Assembly: GCF_000003815.2 (NCBI RefSeq)
Contig: NC_049990.1
Span: 15,611,925 to 15,675,924, forward strand
From: Branchiostoma floridae
Lineage: Eukaryota; Chordata; Leptocardii; Amphioxiformes; Branchiostomatidae
Direction: 5' to 3'
DNA length: 64,000 nucleotides
This document shows, piece by piece, positions 24,458 to 36,200 of this stretch. The notes beneath the pieces were generated by a model, which saw only the letters and a program-made list of their open reading frames with translations, searched no databases and was not told where the DNA came from. Every line of letters starts with the position of its first letter. Positions within the stretch are counted from its first letter, which is position 1. A program made the position numbers and the translations under genes.

Positions 24458-25990
24458 CAATGGCAATGACAATGAAGTTTATTGCATATTCATGCCCCGT
24501 TGGGGCTAAATGCAGTCAGTTTGGTACAATAGGGAGTACTGTAAACGCAAAGTTATACAATTTCACATACTATAGTTTACATGCATCTTCTCTCTTCCTA
24601 AAACATTTGTAGATGAACCTACAGAGATTTTCCAGCATATCGTGGTCAGATGATGACATACTTTGAACATATCTTCCTTCGTCATGTGTGCATATTTCTG
24701 ATCTACATGTGTAGCATTAACAAATGTATTGCGCAGATCATTGTACAGTGAACACTCTAGAACAAAGTGTATTTCGTTTTCTACAGTCATGTGGTTCTTA
24801 TCGCAAAATACACATAGTCTATCATTAGGAGGAGTTCGGTTGTATCTACCGGCTTCACTTTCCAATGGGTGATCGCTGATCCTTAGTTTAGTCATGGCTC
24901 GGCGATAGCTAAAATTTGTTATATCCAGGTATTTTTCTCTTTCAATTGCTTACCGTTTCTGAAGGTTCTTAGCTTATTTCCTTGATTTTCCTTCGTGCCA
25001 GGAGAGTTAAGATCTGAGTAAAAGTTTTGAAGAAAGGTGTCTTTCAGTCTTTGTTTTACTTCAGACTGAGCGAATGAAGTGTTGTGATCACTGTTTAGCA
25101 AAAGGTAGGCAAAACCAGACTCCTCCCGGATTTTACTAACATTGGATAGCCAGTATGGGATTTTACGTTTGTACAAGTCCTGTTGAACAAAGAAAGCTTA
25201 ATATTGTTGGATATTTGTTGGTATTTCATTAACTAATCGTTTGTAATATGCATACAATCTTGTGTAAACTTCGATCCACAGGGGATACCTTCCTAGTTCT
25301 GCCCTTGTTGCAAGATTACTCGCATTTTTTCTTACGCCTAATATTGATTTACAAAACTTAAGGTGAAGTTGTTCGATGGGAGACTTGTCATTCAATCCGC
25401 TCTTGCCCCATATCTCTGCACCGTAAGTTAATAATAAAAAAAAAAGAATATTGGGTCTACGCAGGCATCAAATAGTTTACAAAACACTGATACTGAAGGA
25501 TTGCAGTCTCCCAGGGTTGTTTTGATGCTGAACAGAGCCCTGGAAGCCTTTTTTTGCAGCGCTTTCATTGCTGTGGTGAAATTGCACCCAGCTGTAAACA
25601 CCACTCCTAAATAGCTGTAAGAGGAAACTATTTCTATGTCTTTGTTGAGTAAGTGGAATTTGAGATTTGAAAACATATGTCCCTTTTTATTAAATACAAT
25701 TATTTTTTTGTCTTATTTAGATTCACTGATAATTTCCATTTGTTACAGTAGCGGCCTAGAGTATTTATTGCATGTTGAAGGCCATTTTGACTAGCTGATA
25801 GTAGAACGAGGTCGTCTGCATAAAATAGACTTGATACACTGGATTTATTTAACAGGGGCACATCAAACCCCCCCGCATTCAGTTCACCTACCAAGTCACT
25901 TACATACAGATTAAACAGTGAAGGGTTTAGAACGCAACCCTGCCTAACTCCTATCTCGACAGGGAACTTTTCATTCAATCCTATGTTGGT
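24458..25990 (-). pseudogene. 5'-truncated, broken CR1/L2-like LINE with reverse-transcriptase remnant
   Basis: On the - strand, successive frames carry RT motifs: GVRQGCVLNPSLFNLYVSDL and then LFYADDLVLLS (25978-25700); the thumb-like SYLGVVFTAGCNF (25676-25428); LHLKFCKSILGVRKNASNLA (25395-25198); and a C-terminal Cys/His segment CVFCDKNHMTVENEIHF (24895-24563). The 3' tail ends in CAATAAACTTCATTGTCATT. Stops and frame changes between these segments, and the missing endonuclease domain, show it is dead. Clade assignment is by motif resemblance only. Confidence 0.88.
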
Positions 25991-26532
25991 TTTAACACTT
26001 GCTACGGACTAACTGTATAATCTTTTTATTATTATTATTAGATTTGGTATTAAAGTCCTATATTGTGGAAAACACGATGGTTACGCAAATTAAGTCCTAA
26101 TTTTTAATAGAATACCATTGTGTACATCTTTGTCTAAGCTACCTGTATGCTGAATATGTTACAGTTATAAAGATTAAACAATGACCCCACACCACATCTT
26201 CCTTATTCTGAGCTATCAGCCACAAAATATAGCATGTCCAAGACAAAAGATACAAAAATGTTGAAAATGATCTATAAAAGCTGGAACGGGGTTGTCACTT
26301 TTGTAATCTAATGCACTTTTTTTCTTAGGTTTCTACCAGACTTAATTGGCCAAATATGTAACCAGACAGAAGTAGCAAATGGCAAAACTTTAAAAAGCCA
26401 CTAGCAAATTATTCAACCTATCTGGCTGATTTCTATTATTTCACCAATCCATATAGTCTGGTATTCATGTATGAGTGAGACAGTACATCACATAAATGTA
26501 TGTGTGTACTTCGTCTTCCAGTGCGCAAAGTT

Positions 26533-26728
26533 ACCTGCCATTGGTGCACTCTGAACTTTGCCCGCAGTAAATCGACCATGCACCAAGGCATATTTGTTTG
26601 ACAGGTCTGCATGCTTACAAAGTACACGGGTGAAATGAGGTAAAAGGTGAGCCTGACAGAGGTAGTGCAGCCTACGATCCAGCGGTATAGTTGAAAACTG
26701 TTCTCTAAAATACAGAATGCTTTCTTGT
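26533..26728 (-). other. Possible coding exon, unrecognised
   Basis: On the - strand an acceptor-like TATTCTCTACAAG leads into an open frame (ILYFREQFSTIPLDRRLHYL, then HLLPHFTRVLCKHADLSNKY) that reaches a strong donor GGCAG|GTAACT. The frame is open for 128 codons in all. I recognise no family and found no partner exon, so it may be chance or an element remnant. Confidence 0.25.
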
Positions 26729-27035
26729 AGAGAATATAAGCAAAGGTTGTGGTCACTTATTGTGGCGCCTCCATGAAAAATAGAGTTACTGTTTTTGGCG
26801 TATCTGTCAGTGTATGATCGTGTCTCTGTAGTATAGTGATGACACAAAGAAAAAAGTAGGTGTTGGGAAGCCAAAGGTCAATGTCAACTTTGAGCCCCAT
26901 CTTTTACTTCAGCAGAATATACCGTTTCCTTTTTCTTAAGTGGGACACACGCACACACACACATTTCCTCTCTCTCTCTATCTCAAAAACTTTTTCCAAA
27001 GTTAGAGAAGTTCAACATATTGTATAAGATTTAAA

Positions 27036-27249
27036 CTCTCATAATTCAACCAGGTGCCATAATACTGCAAAATAACAAAAAACAGTGTTATAGAGGACTT
27101 CTTAAAGATTGTCTGACTTGAACTGTGACTTAAATATCTGAAGTGTACAATGTATATACCTTAGGATCATTGAATGCTGTATTGGTATATCTCTTTAATC
27201 ACTTAAATTGTATTATTTTTCTCAGGTGTATTTGGTGGAATTATGAGAG
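27036..27249. mobile_element. MITE, ATAATTC(C/A)ACC family, eroded copy
   Basis: Ends CTCTCATAATTCAACCAGGT and (reverse complement) CTCTCATAATTCCACCAAAT. Internal TGTTATAGAGGACTTCTTAA matches the better-preserved copy at 50429-50630. Confidence 0.7.
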
Positions 27250-28319
27250 TTGACATTACATCTTCCATACATGTATGTCATGCATACAATCTACTAACTA
27301 TGGCCTTACTTGCCTGCTCTATTAAGGTTACTTTAAAGACTAAAGACCAGGAAATAACTCACAGGAACCACTTTATTCCTGTAAAACATTCTTCATTCAA
27401 AACTTACAGAAACTACAAACAGGATGAAGGGCTGAAGTACATGTAAGGAATGTCATTCTTATCTTTAACTACAAAAAAAACCATGGGAAATTACAACATA
27501 ATTCATCAACAAATACATCATTATGAAATATCATGAAAGTTCTTACCAGTACCAGTACCAAACAAAAGTGAATCATTTTAACATCTTTAACAAGTTCAGC
27601 TTCAACAAACTGTATATCAAGTACTGTCTGTTGTCTTGTGTTATTTTTACACAGGGCACACCATACTGTAAATGCATTTTAAGTTTGCGGTGGTTCACAG
27701 ATTTCAACGTGACCACTGCAACTCGAAACCACCACGAAAACTTCTTGTTCCGTCTTCTGCCTGCCAACCCCTTTGTCTACATGTATGTCTGTACATGGTA
27801 CAGTATTATGATGTGCTGAGGCGACTGCTGTGATGCTAGTAGGTGGTACAGTATGATTACATCAAGAACTCAAAACCACAGCAAACACTTGGTTTTCTCC
27901 ACAAACTTGAAAGCATTTATAGTACATTGTAAGAGATCATTTCACTGGTACCTCTGGAATAATTGCTAGGGTTTTCACATTCTAAGAGGTATAGAACAAA
28001 GAACAGTCAACTAAGTCTTCAAATAACATTTTACAATGCACTAACTAATCTATAAATGTCAAAATGGCAATGGAGCAAAAATTCTATACCTAAGTCAGGA
28101 CTATTCCACTTTCAAAGCATTAGAGGGGTGGACAGTAGACATAACCTCAAAGCACTGCCCTGTCTTTAAAATCCTTCCAAAAATCTTTTAGCTGCACCCC
28201 TCAAGTTTGAACATGGAATTCTCCTCTTAATAGCACCTAGTGAAAAAATACTTTCAGTCTCGTGTATAGAAACAATGGTAAAATATTAATATGTAAGAGA
28301 GTCAAGTGTCAATGATGAC

Positions 28320-28400
28320 AGCTTATGGCATGGTCACATGCATCACACCTCGTATGATTTTGATGTCGTAAAATTTACAAATAGGCTGTGACAGAACCAA
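28320..28400. repeat. Dispersed repeat fragment shared with 54.68 kb
   Basis: GTATGATTTTGATGTCGTAA followed by AATTTACAAATAGGCTGTGACA matches GTATGATTTTCATGTTGTAA and AATTTGCAAGCAGGCCGTGACA at 54695-54736. No boundaries seen. Confidence 0.55.
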
Positions 28401-28454
28401 CCTTTCACAAGGATCTCACAGAATCTTCTCAGTCACAGAAAAAAAGGTTGTCTC

Positions 28455-28530
28455 ATAGTTTTATTTAAGGGCACAAAGATCGTTTAGCATGATAAGATTC
28501 AAACCCAAGACCTCTGGGTTCTGCAAGATA
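28455..28530 (-). mobile_element. SINE head fragment (tRNA-like)
   Basis: Inverted B-box-like GGGTTTGAATCTTATC with AACCCAGAGGTCTT upstream resembles the head of the SINE family elsewhere in the window. The body is missing. Confidence 0.45.
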
Positions 28531-29547
28531 CCCTGCATGTTATGTTACACACTTTCTGTTAAAAGTTTTGTGGAAAATATAAACGACTATCCAAAGAATG
28601 CCCTATTGTATAACAAACAACTGTATGATGCATGTGACCATTCACAAAAGCAAAAAAGCAGTGAAAGTCAAGCTGCAACAGGCAATGTAGATGTTGTGAT
28701 ATTCTTCTCAAGCACAGTGATATCAGCTGCCTTACAAAAATATACTGTATCTGGCTCCAAAGTGATGTACGAGGATCAAATGTGACCAAAAGAATGAACA
28801 GGGGAAAAGTTACTGCATTTTAGGTTACGTCAAAACAAGGTTCAAATCCAGACAGTACTCTAACTTATAAAACCCACAAACTGCAAATTGTACAACCCAT
28901 AAATGCTAAAACTAAAAGCATGAACTCAATGTCTAAAATCTAGCTTACAGATTCTGTTAGTCAGAATTTGCTACAAACCAAACCTTAACATACAGCTTGC
29001 AAATGCAAAATTCAGAAAAAAATTCTTCCATACAAAACGGAAAGAATTCCTTATCGGTGACAATCCAACAGGAAAAAATGCTTGATTAATGAAACTTATC
29101 TTTTTACAATGGTAGCACAAATAAAAAGTTGGTCAGCAAATTATACTGTCACAATCAACAACACTGACATGGCACAACTAAAATTCAGAAGTAGTACTGC
29201 ATGTTCTTGATAACACAAATTCTAGGGGCAGTTTTCCACCAAGGAGTGCCACTTTGTTCCAGCAATTGTGAAGACATCTCAGATACTTATACCCTGAAAA
29301 GGAAAGAAACAATTGGCTAAGAATTACACAGCAAAAGAAAAATCTGAGAAGTTTTTTTGTCTTTACATTCAATTTGGTCTACAAGAAACCTGACACATAA
29401 GGTTCTTAAAAATCAGAATCATTTGAATACATGTGCTTTTAACAGAACCTCCAATTTTACAAATTAAAATGTGAACATAAAGTTTAGGCTAGAGATTGCA
29501 TGGAACTGTTTTTACACGTAACTTTGATGCTGCTTTCTAGTATATTA

Positions 29548-29873
29548 AGCTAAGGGCACAACCCGACATGCAATTTGTCCGCATGTTTTTTTTTTAAAGG
29601 CCACATCCGCCACGTCTTTCTGCAGACGTTCAGGCTGTACAGGGCTGGCTGAATGTACAGGCACGTACGGGAGGCGAATCCGCAGCCCGATAGCACACAA
29701 AGTTCTGCCTGCATGTAAAGCTCTACAGGGTATCTGCGTGCTCCAAAATCCATTGGATCGCCTACATGTTTGTACGAAGGCGGTGCTTACAACTTACGGA
29801 TCCCAAAAGATTGCCAACGTTTTGGCACGTAGACAGCACGTATTTGCACGTACGGTGGGTTGTGCCCTTAGCT
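29548..29873. mobile_element. MITE with TTA target duplication (PIF/Harbinger-like)
   Basis: Termini AGCTAAGGGCACAACCC and GGGTTGTGCCCTTAGCT are perfect inverted repeats, flanked by TTA at 29545-29547 and 29874-29876. 326 bp, relatively GC-rich interior, no transposase. A TTA (TWA) duplication is the hallmark of PIF/Harbinger elements, so the superfamily is inferred. Confidence 0.82.
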
Positions 29874-30047
29874 TTAGGGATACATGGTCATATATGGAAG
29901 AAGTTGTATCTTACTTTGAATTTACATGAGTGCAGCCTGGTTATAAACCCAAAAAGATGACGCAAACTTTACAAATGTCAATTACGGAACATATAGACTT
30001 GTACATTGGCAATTGTGTGTCTGCTCCCTACCACAGTTTTAAAGTTC

Positions 30048-30053
30048 TTTATT
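30048..30053 (-). promoter_or_regulatory. Polyadenylation signal AATAAA of the RB1 gene
   Basis: AATAAA on the - strand, 31 nt after the RB1 stop codon, in the sequence GTACTCAGTAATAAAGAAC. It implies a very short 3' UTR, with cleavage around 30020-30035. Confidence 0.65.
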
Positions 30054-30083
30054 ACTGAGTACTCTTATGTTTTTTGTTCTCAC

Positions 30084-30246
30084 CTATTTCTTTGGTGATT
30101 TTCCGTTGATTTTGATGGGTGATTTGGCTGCGCTGAGCGTCCATGCCGACCGGGTCACACTCGTGTGGTCTGCGGCCGCGCCATTTCCATTGGAGTTGCC
30201 GTTGGACGCACCATGGCCATTTGCTGTGTTGCTTTTCGTGGTGGTC
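30084..30246 (-). CDS. RB1: RB1 last coding exon
   Basis: The acceptor TTCCACCCAG and incoming phase 2 give [16 protein letters not shown] ... [13 protein letters not shown] and TAG (30086-30084). The sequence is Asn/Gly-rich and poorly conserved with human RB1. The phase match, the nearby AATAAA and the expected total length support it. Confidence 0.68.
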
Positions 30247-33200
30247 CTGGGTGGAATAACATGACAGTTATTGTGAGTTGCTACAGTAACTGCTATTTTT
30301 GTGAGTTAGCTTATTTGCCACTAGAAGTTCCCCACACTTGCATCATGCCAAGGAACATAAGATTTCCAGAACATCAGTGTAGTGAGTCATCTATCTGAAG
30401 AAGGTCGGAGTTCTCAACCGTTTAAAGTTTAAACTTTTTCACTATGGAATTTACCAACACAGATGAGCTTTCATTCGGAAAATAAGATTTTGGTTGTGTG
30501 GAAAGAAAGTTTCCTGCACCACTGACCTACAAACGTTGTAGGTTTTTCTGTGATCATTTTTCATTTCCTGCCTTTTTTTAATAACATTTGTACACAAACA
30601 GTTTCAGTCAATTTCTTTTAAGTGAGGCATGCAAGCACATGGGCTACATCACGTTGATGAACGATGGTTTTAAATTGCATTTGTTTCAATATACAATACA
30701 GTTTGAGACCACTGTCCGTCGACTTGATATCCTGAAATACCCTGGTGCTAAATACAACGAATAAAGGTTACCCCGCGAATAAAGGTGAACTAGCATTACA
30801 TGTACTGCTTCACCAGATTTTATGTTTATGCACTGCCAAATGCACTAAGTTTTTTTAATGAAAATCTGTACCCATTGGAATCTGCTGTATCTGCATCAAA
30901 CTTCAGCCTCTTCTGTGACCTGGGTTGACCTGGAGATGACCTCTTTCCCGCCGCCGCAGCGCGCATCGACTCGTTGATCGCTTTCAGTTTCTCGGATGAC
31001 CCCAGCCCCTCCCCAAAGCTGTACAGGGCTCTAGTTCTGAAATAAAAGCAATGGTAGTACACTTTCAGTGATGGACAACTGCAGTAATCTGTAAACTGTA
31101 GTATCATACAGTGGGACTTATTGTTACCAAGTACTGTACATGTACATCTAGGGGAATCCCAGGGTCAGGGTTTTCTAAAATTCACTTGTCCTATCAGGCA
31201 AGTACGTAAAAGATTTACTTGCCCGAATTGACTTTTCACTTGCCTCAAATTTAGATTTTTCTAAAAAAAATAGTATGTATTTTTACTTTCAGCGATAGAA
31301 TTGTTTTATCATTGGCTCTATTTTTCAGTGTTGACCAATGCTTGATGCCATGACTATGTAAAGTAACAAGTATATTATTAAAAATCTCACTCCTGGAAAA
31401 AACCTACTTGCCCAATCGGACAAGTGGGCTAGGACATGCACTTGATTTATCAGCCCTTTAGGCCACACCAATTTAATTTCTTGGTTCATGGATTTTTCAT
31501 AAAAAATATGGAGCGAGAGGGCGAAATAAAAATAAAAATAAAAATTGTAAGATGGTTGGGGTAAAGGTAACGGCTAATCCAAAACATAAAGAAAAAAAGT
31601 TTTCAGCTTGAAAAAAGTACAAAAACACTATTTTTGTACAGTAAAAGCACCTGTACCCACACTTTAAGGAGCTTATAATATAAAGGCCAATTTGCTACAC
31701 CAGAAAGTTGGTGAATGGTTTCATTAAAATAGGAGTGAGCGAATCCGTGAACCAAGAAATTAAATCGGTGTGGCCTTAACTTGCCCAGAACAATAGGACT
31801 ATTGGACTTGTCCAACCCTGCATCCTCATTAGATATAGCTGTGCTGTGTATCTGTGAGTGTGCGATATGTCAAAGGGTGCTTACTCTGATTATACATATA
31901 CAGATACAGATAATATTGACAGTAGGTAGTATACAGTGACAGGTGGGATAAACTGTACATGTACAAACCTTGGAGTCATCTGCCCTGGGGATAGCAGCTC
32001 TCTGTGGGTGGGGCTACCAAAGGGGGACTCCCTCAGGGGCGAGATGTAGAAGTTATTCCTGCCTGGGACACTGTGGGCAGAGGACATAAAAATCTCTGCT
32101 ATGTTGACTGGATTTTTACACTTTCTTGTGTACTACTGGTACTATTTTCAAATTCAAATAGAAAAGTGTTAATGCATGGCATGCGTAGTATATGCAACAG
32201 TTAAATGAAGTCACTGTAAAATGCTTTAAATTCTTGGAAGCTCCACTTTTTGTGATTTTACAGTGGCAACAAAATGAAGACATATTGCAAGAAATGAAAT
32301 ATAAATTTTACCTACATGTAGACATACGTAATTATGAAGTTTTTTTACAATATTTGTTGTTACTTACGTGACAACAGGAGACTGGGAGAACCTGGACGGA
32401 CTCTTACAGGGCAGGGGGGACAACTGTGGCATCTGGAGGGGGAAAATCATAAAGAAACATAGAAAAATAAAGATACCAAATGGATAGAAACACATCTATA
32501 CACGTTGGGAGAATAACTTGTCTTCCAAGATCCACCTAGTTTCAACATTTTAGTTGTCCTCAAATATGCATGAAAATACTAGAAAGGCAACATTTGCAAG
32601 CAAATGCATGTACATGATGTCTACCTTCACATGCTCAATCCTTACAAACTACAGTAACTGCTCTGATCTTAATCAAACACATTCATATATATATATATAT
32701 ATTATATATATATATATATATGGTACGTGTTCTGTGTTTGATTTGCTGACCCAGGCGAAGATGATGGATGGAGAGCAGCAGTTAAACCAAAACGTCTTGG
32801 CGACACGTCCAACCCCTGTAACATTGAAGAACGGACGCTAAACCGGTCAGAGAGAGAGAGAGAGAGAGAGAGTACCCAGCCTCTCCGGCTCTGTCTTGCT
32901 ATTTGCTGCATTATGCAATCAAAGCATCAAGTGTCAAAGGATCTGCTACTTTACAAGTGACCATTGTGACAGTGTTCTTGTCCAGGTCATTGATCTTACT
33001 TGTTTCTGGAGATGAAGAGGAAAAAGAAACAGAGCAAAAACAATTAACATCGAGCAGATTAAAATTGGACTGAGCAGAGCACTTTGGACTAATGCTTGTA
33101 GCCTTTCACAGACTACACCTATATATCAGATATTTTGTGAAAATGTATATTGAAAGGTAATTAATATGTAGAATGCAATTAGATGTCTCCAGGAACAAAG

Positions 33201-36200
33201 GTTCCCAGAATTCTGGCTCAGGTTCCCAGAATTCTCCAGAATTCTGGCTCAGGTTCCCAGAATTCTCCAGAATTCTGGCTCAGGTTCCCAGAATTCTCCA
33301 GAATTCTGGCTCAGGTTCCCAGAATTCTCCAGAATTCTCCAGAATTGACTTTGTTCCTTGAGACATCTAATTGCATTCTACATATTAATTACCTTTCAAT
33401 ACATTTTCACAAAATATCTGATATATATCTGTGAAAGGCTACAAGCATTAGTCCAAAGTGCTCTGCTCAGTCCCATTTTAATCTGCTCGATGTTAATTAT
33501 GTTATGTATCCGTTCTGTGAAGGTAAACATAATGAATACTTGACTTACCACATCAGGAGAGGCGAACCTGAGGATGTAGTTCTTCAGAGTCTGCATGTAA
33601 ACCCTGTTGTAGAAACCTATGATGGAGTCATACTCCTCACCTGAGATCCACGCCTCCTTATACACCTGTACAGACAAAACACACACTAAGGGTTGTAGGA
33701 AAACAAACTTCTGTTTCACACTTTCTGTTTTTTCACACTTTCTACATCAATTAAGCAGGCAGAATTTGACTGACATGTTTGTGTCCCCATTTGAATTCCA
33801 GTGGGCCATAGCTCAAGTATTAACAGCATTTTGTGATCAATTGGCAAATATTAAGTTTTTCTGGTTAACATTATGAACTGGAGACATGCAATGGTGGTTA
33901 TTTGAGAGTGTAATTAACACTAAAATGCAAATGGAGATGCCAACAATAACATGTACATTAACTGCTTTAAACAAAGTAGGTCTACTGGAAGGAACAAATT
34001 AATTACATGTAAGTACCGGTACATGTACTTACAGTCTGTGAGGCTGTTGGGAGGTTCTTGTAGGCTGCAACAATAGACTTGAACTTGGTGTCACACCCAC
34101 TGACCTTACAGATGGCGTACACTGAGCACATGATGACCTGTAGATGGACAAAACTTAGTCAAGACTAGGACATACCATCAAAACAGCCCCAAAAGGCAAC
34201 TCAGGGGACCAAGAGAACCCGGTCTATATGAAGAGGTGGCCTGGTGTGATTGGCCAGGGACAGTCATGTGACCGGCGCGTGGTGAAATTCCCCACTACCT
34301 CGCCAGATGGCGCGGTACCACCATGACTGTATAAACTTTCTATTTAACAATTATGAGGCAAGATTTCTTAACACAGAAGAGAGATAGTCAAGGCAATAGA
34401 ATACAAGGGGAGACAGTACTGACAACAATATGAACAAAAGAGTTTTTCCTGTCTGCCCCCTTTAAGTTTAGAATGGAATAGCCCTAACTAAGCTCTAGAT
34501 CTTGATCATTGTGAATATGTTGCAAACAAAGAGACAGATCTTGCAGACAAGATTTTTTGATCCTAGAGAATTTATCAGGCTGAGCACAGAAGATTTATCT
34601 CGTAGTCTTGATTATTGTAAATAGAACTAAGTACCTAATGATAGAAATAATGTAAATATTCAAATAGAAAGGAAAATTCCCTCACTTGGGATGTAAGAGT
34701 AGCACTGAAAAATTCATATTCCTCATGCGTTGTGACAAAGCCATTATTGCTAAACCCACAAAATCCTATATTTTCATCATCATAGAGTAGGCCAAACAAA
34801 TATGACAGATATAATATGCCACTCTTACAGACATTATGTATTTAAACATGTCATGCACTTATTATTGTCTGTACTTAGCCAATTTGGATAAACATTTGCA
34901 AATAAAGGATTCCATTCAAATCATTCTCCTCCTACCTGATCCAGATGCCTGTTTTTCAGGAGCTCTGGTCTGTGGAGCAGGCAGAACTCCAGCGCTGTCC
35001 AGATGCGGTGCTCCATCTCAGCAGAGACACACAGCAGTTTGCACAGGGACTGCAGCCGCATGTAGGCCAGCTTACACACTGGGGCAAAGGAGAACGAATG
35101 TTGCTTTGTCAACACAACTTTAAATGGTCTTATGGTTAGGGTTAGCGACTAAGAGTCTAAAAAAAAATGGGTTTGAATCCCTCAAATTTTATTTGTTACA
35201 AGCCAGCTCTTGAACTCAAGGACTAATAAACATCAGGAATAGACTGCTTTCTAAATGTTAACTCCAGTGCCATTTTGAAGTCTGCTGTCTCAAGAGCACA
35301 ATCTGACAGGAATTTGCTTTGAGTTGGGCAAAAACAAGGGCCAGGCAGGAATTGTAGTAAGTCTAATTAATGAGCATGGCACAACCTTTGTTTTTGCCTA
35401 ACTCACGCACACTTTCCATTAAAATTAGTTCACTTTTATCCGTGGGGTAACAGGGTTCTAGCCAGGATTTCATTTTAGCGTAGTGGGAATGGTGTGGAAG
35501 GGCAGGGATAAACAAGTCCACTAGCCCTATAGTCCCGGGCAAGTGAAAATGCCAATCGGGCAAGTGCATGTCCTTCCCCACTTGCCCGATCGGACAAGTT
35601 AGCTTTTCTCCATTGAGTGAGTTGGCACTTTGTTAACATCACATGTAAATTGTAGGATTTTCTGGTCAGTTTTAAGGGTCATATCACCATTTTTCATTGT
35701 GCAGACATTGATAAGACATTGTTGAACAAGCAAATGATACCAAAACACCACTACACTAGTTAAAAATTAGCGTAGTGGCCCTTATTTTAGCGTAGTGGTC
35801 ACAAATTTTAGCGTAGGGGCCCACTATGCTAAAATGCACTGGCTAGAACCCTGGGTAACCTATATCCGTTCTTTTTTTTTAAACAGGGTATCTTAGGATA
35901 TGAAGTGGACAGTGGTTTTAGATTCCAATATTCTCAGTTTATAATAAAAAATTGAAATATTGCAGTCTACTTGAAAACCCTTAATACCCAGTTTTGTCAG
36001 AACAACGGATATAAGTTACACTACGAATAAAGGTGAACTAGCGTTAGATTGTGCTCTCCAAAAGAAGACTTCACAATGGTTTCAGAGTTCGAAAAGGGGC
36101 CTATTGGTAACTATCTTCCTCACCCTTGTTGTAGAAGAGTTGAAGAGACTGAGACTTGCGCCTGTGCGGCCCCGGACTTCTGCAGTGCAGCCTGGCGGGG

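Noticed and set aside
30826-30871. Read-through end [14 protein letters not shown] as the RB1 C-terminus
   Set aside because: A GTACAG donor with a phase-matched downstream exon, stop and AATAAA explains the data better; kept only as an alternative.
32750-32840. Hammerhead/Penelope-like 3' UTR signature around GATGATGGATGGAGAGCAGC ... AAACGTC
   Set aside because: Only a loose resemblance; the conserved ribozyme core could not be laid out convincingly by eye.
33173-33434. Open frames reading [12 protein letters not shown]-like repeats
   Set aside because: They arise from the 31-bp minisatellite and its inverted flanks, which occupy an RB1 intron on the opposite strand.
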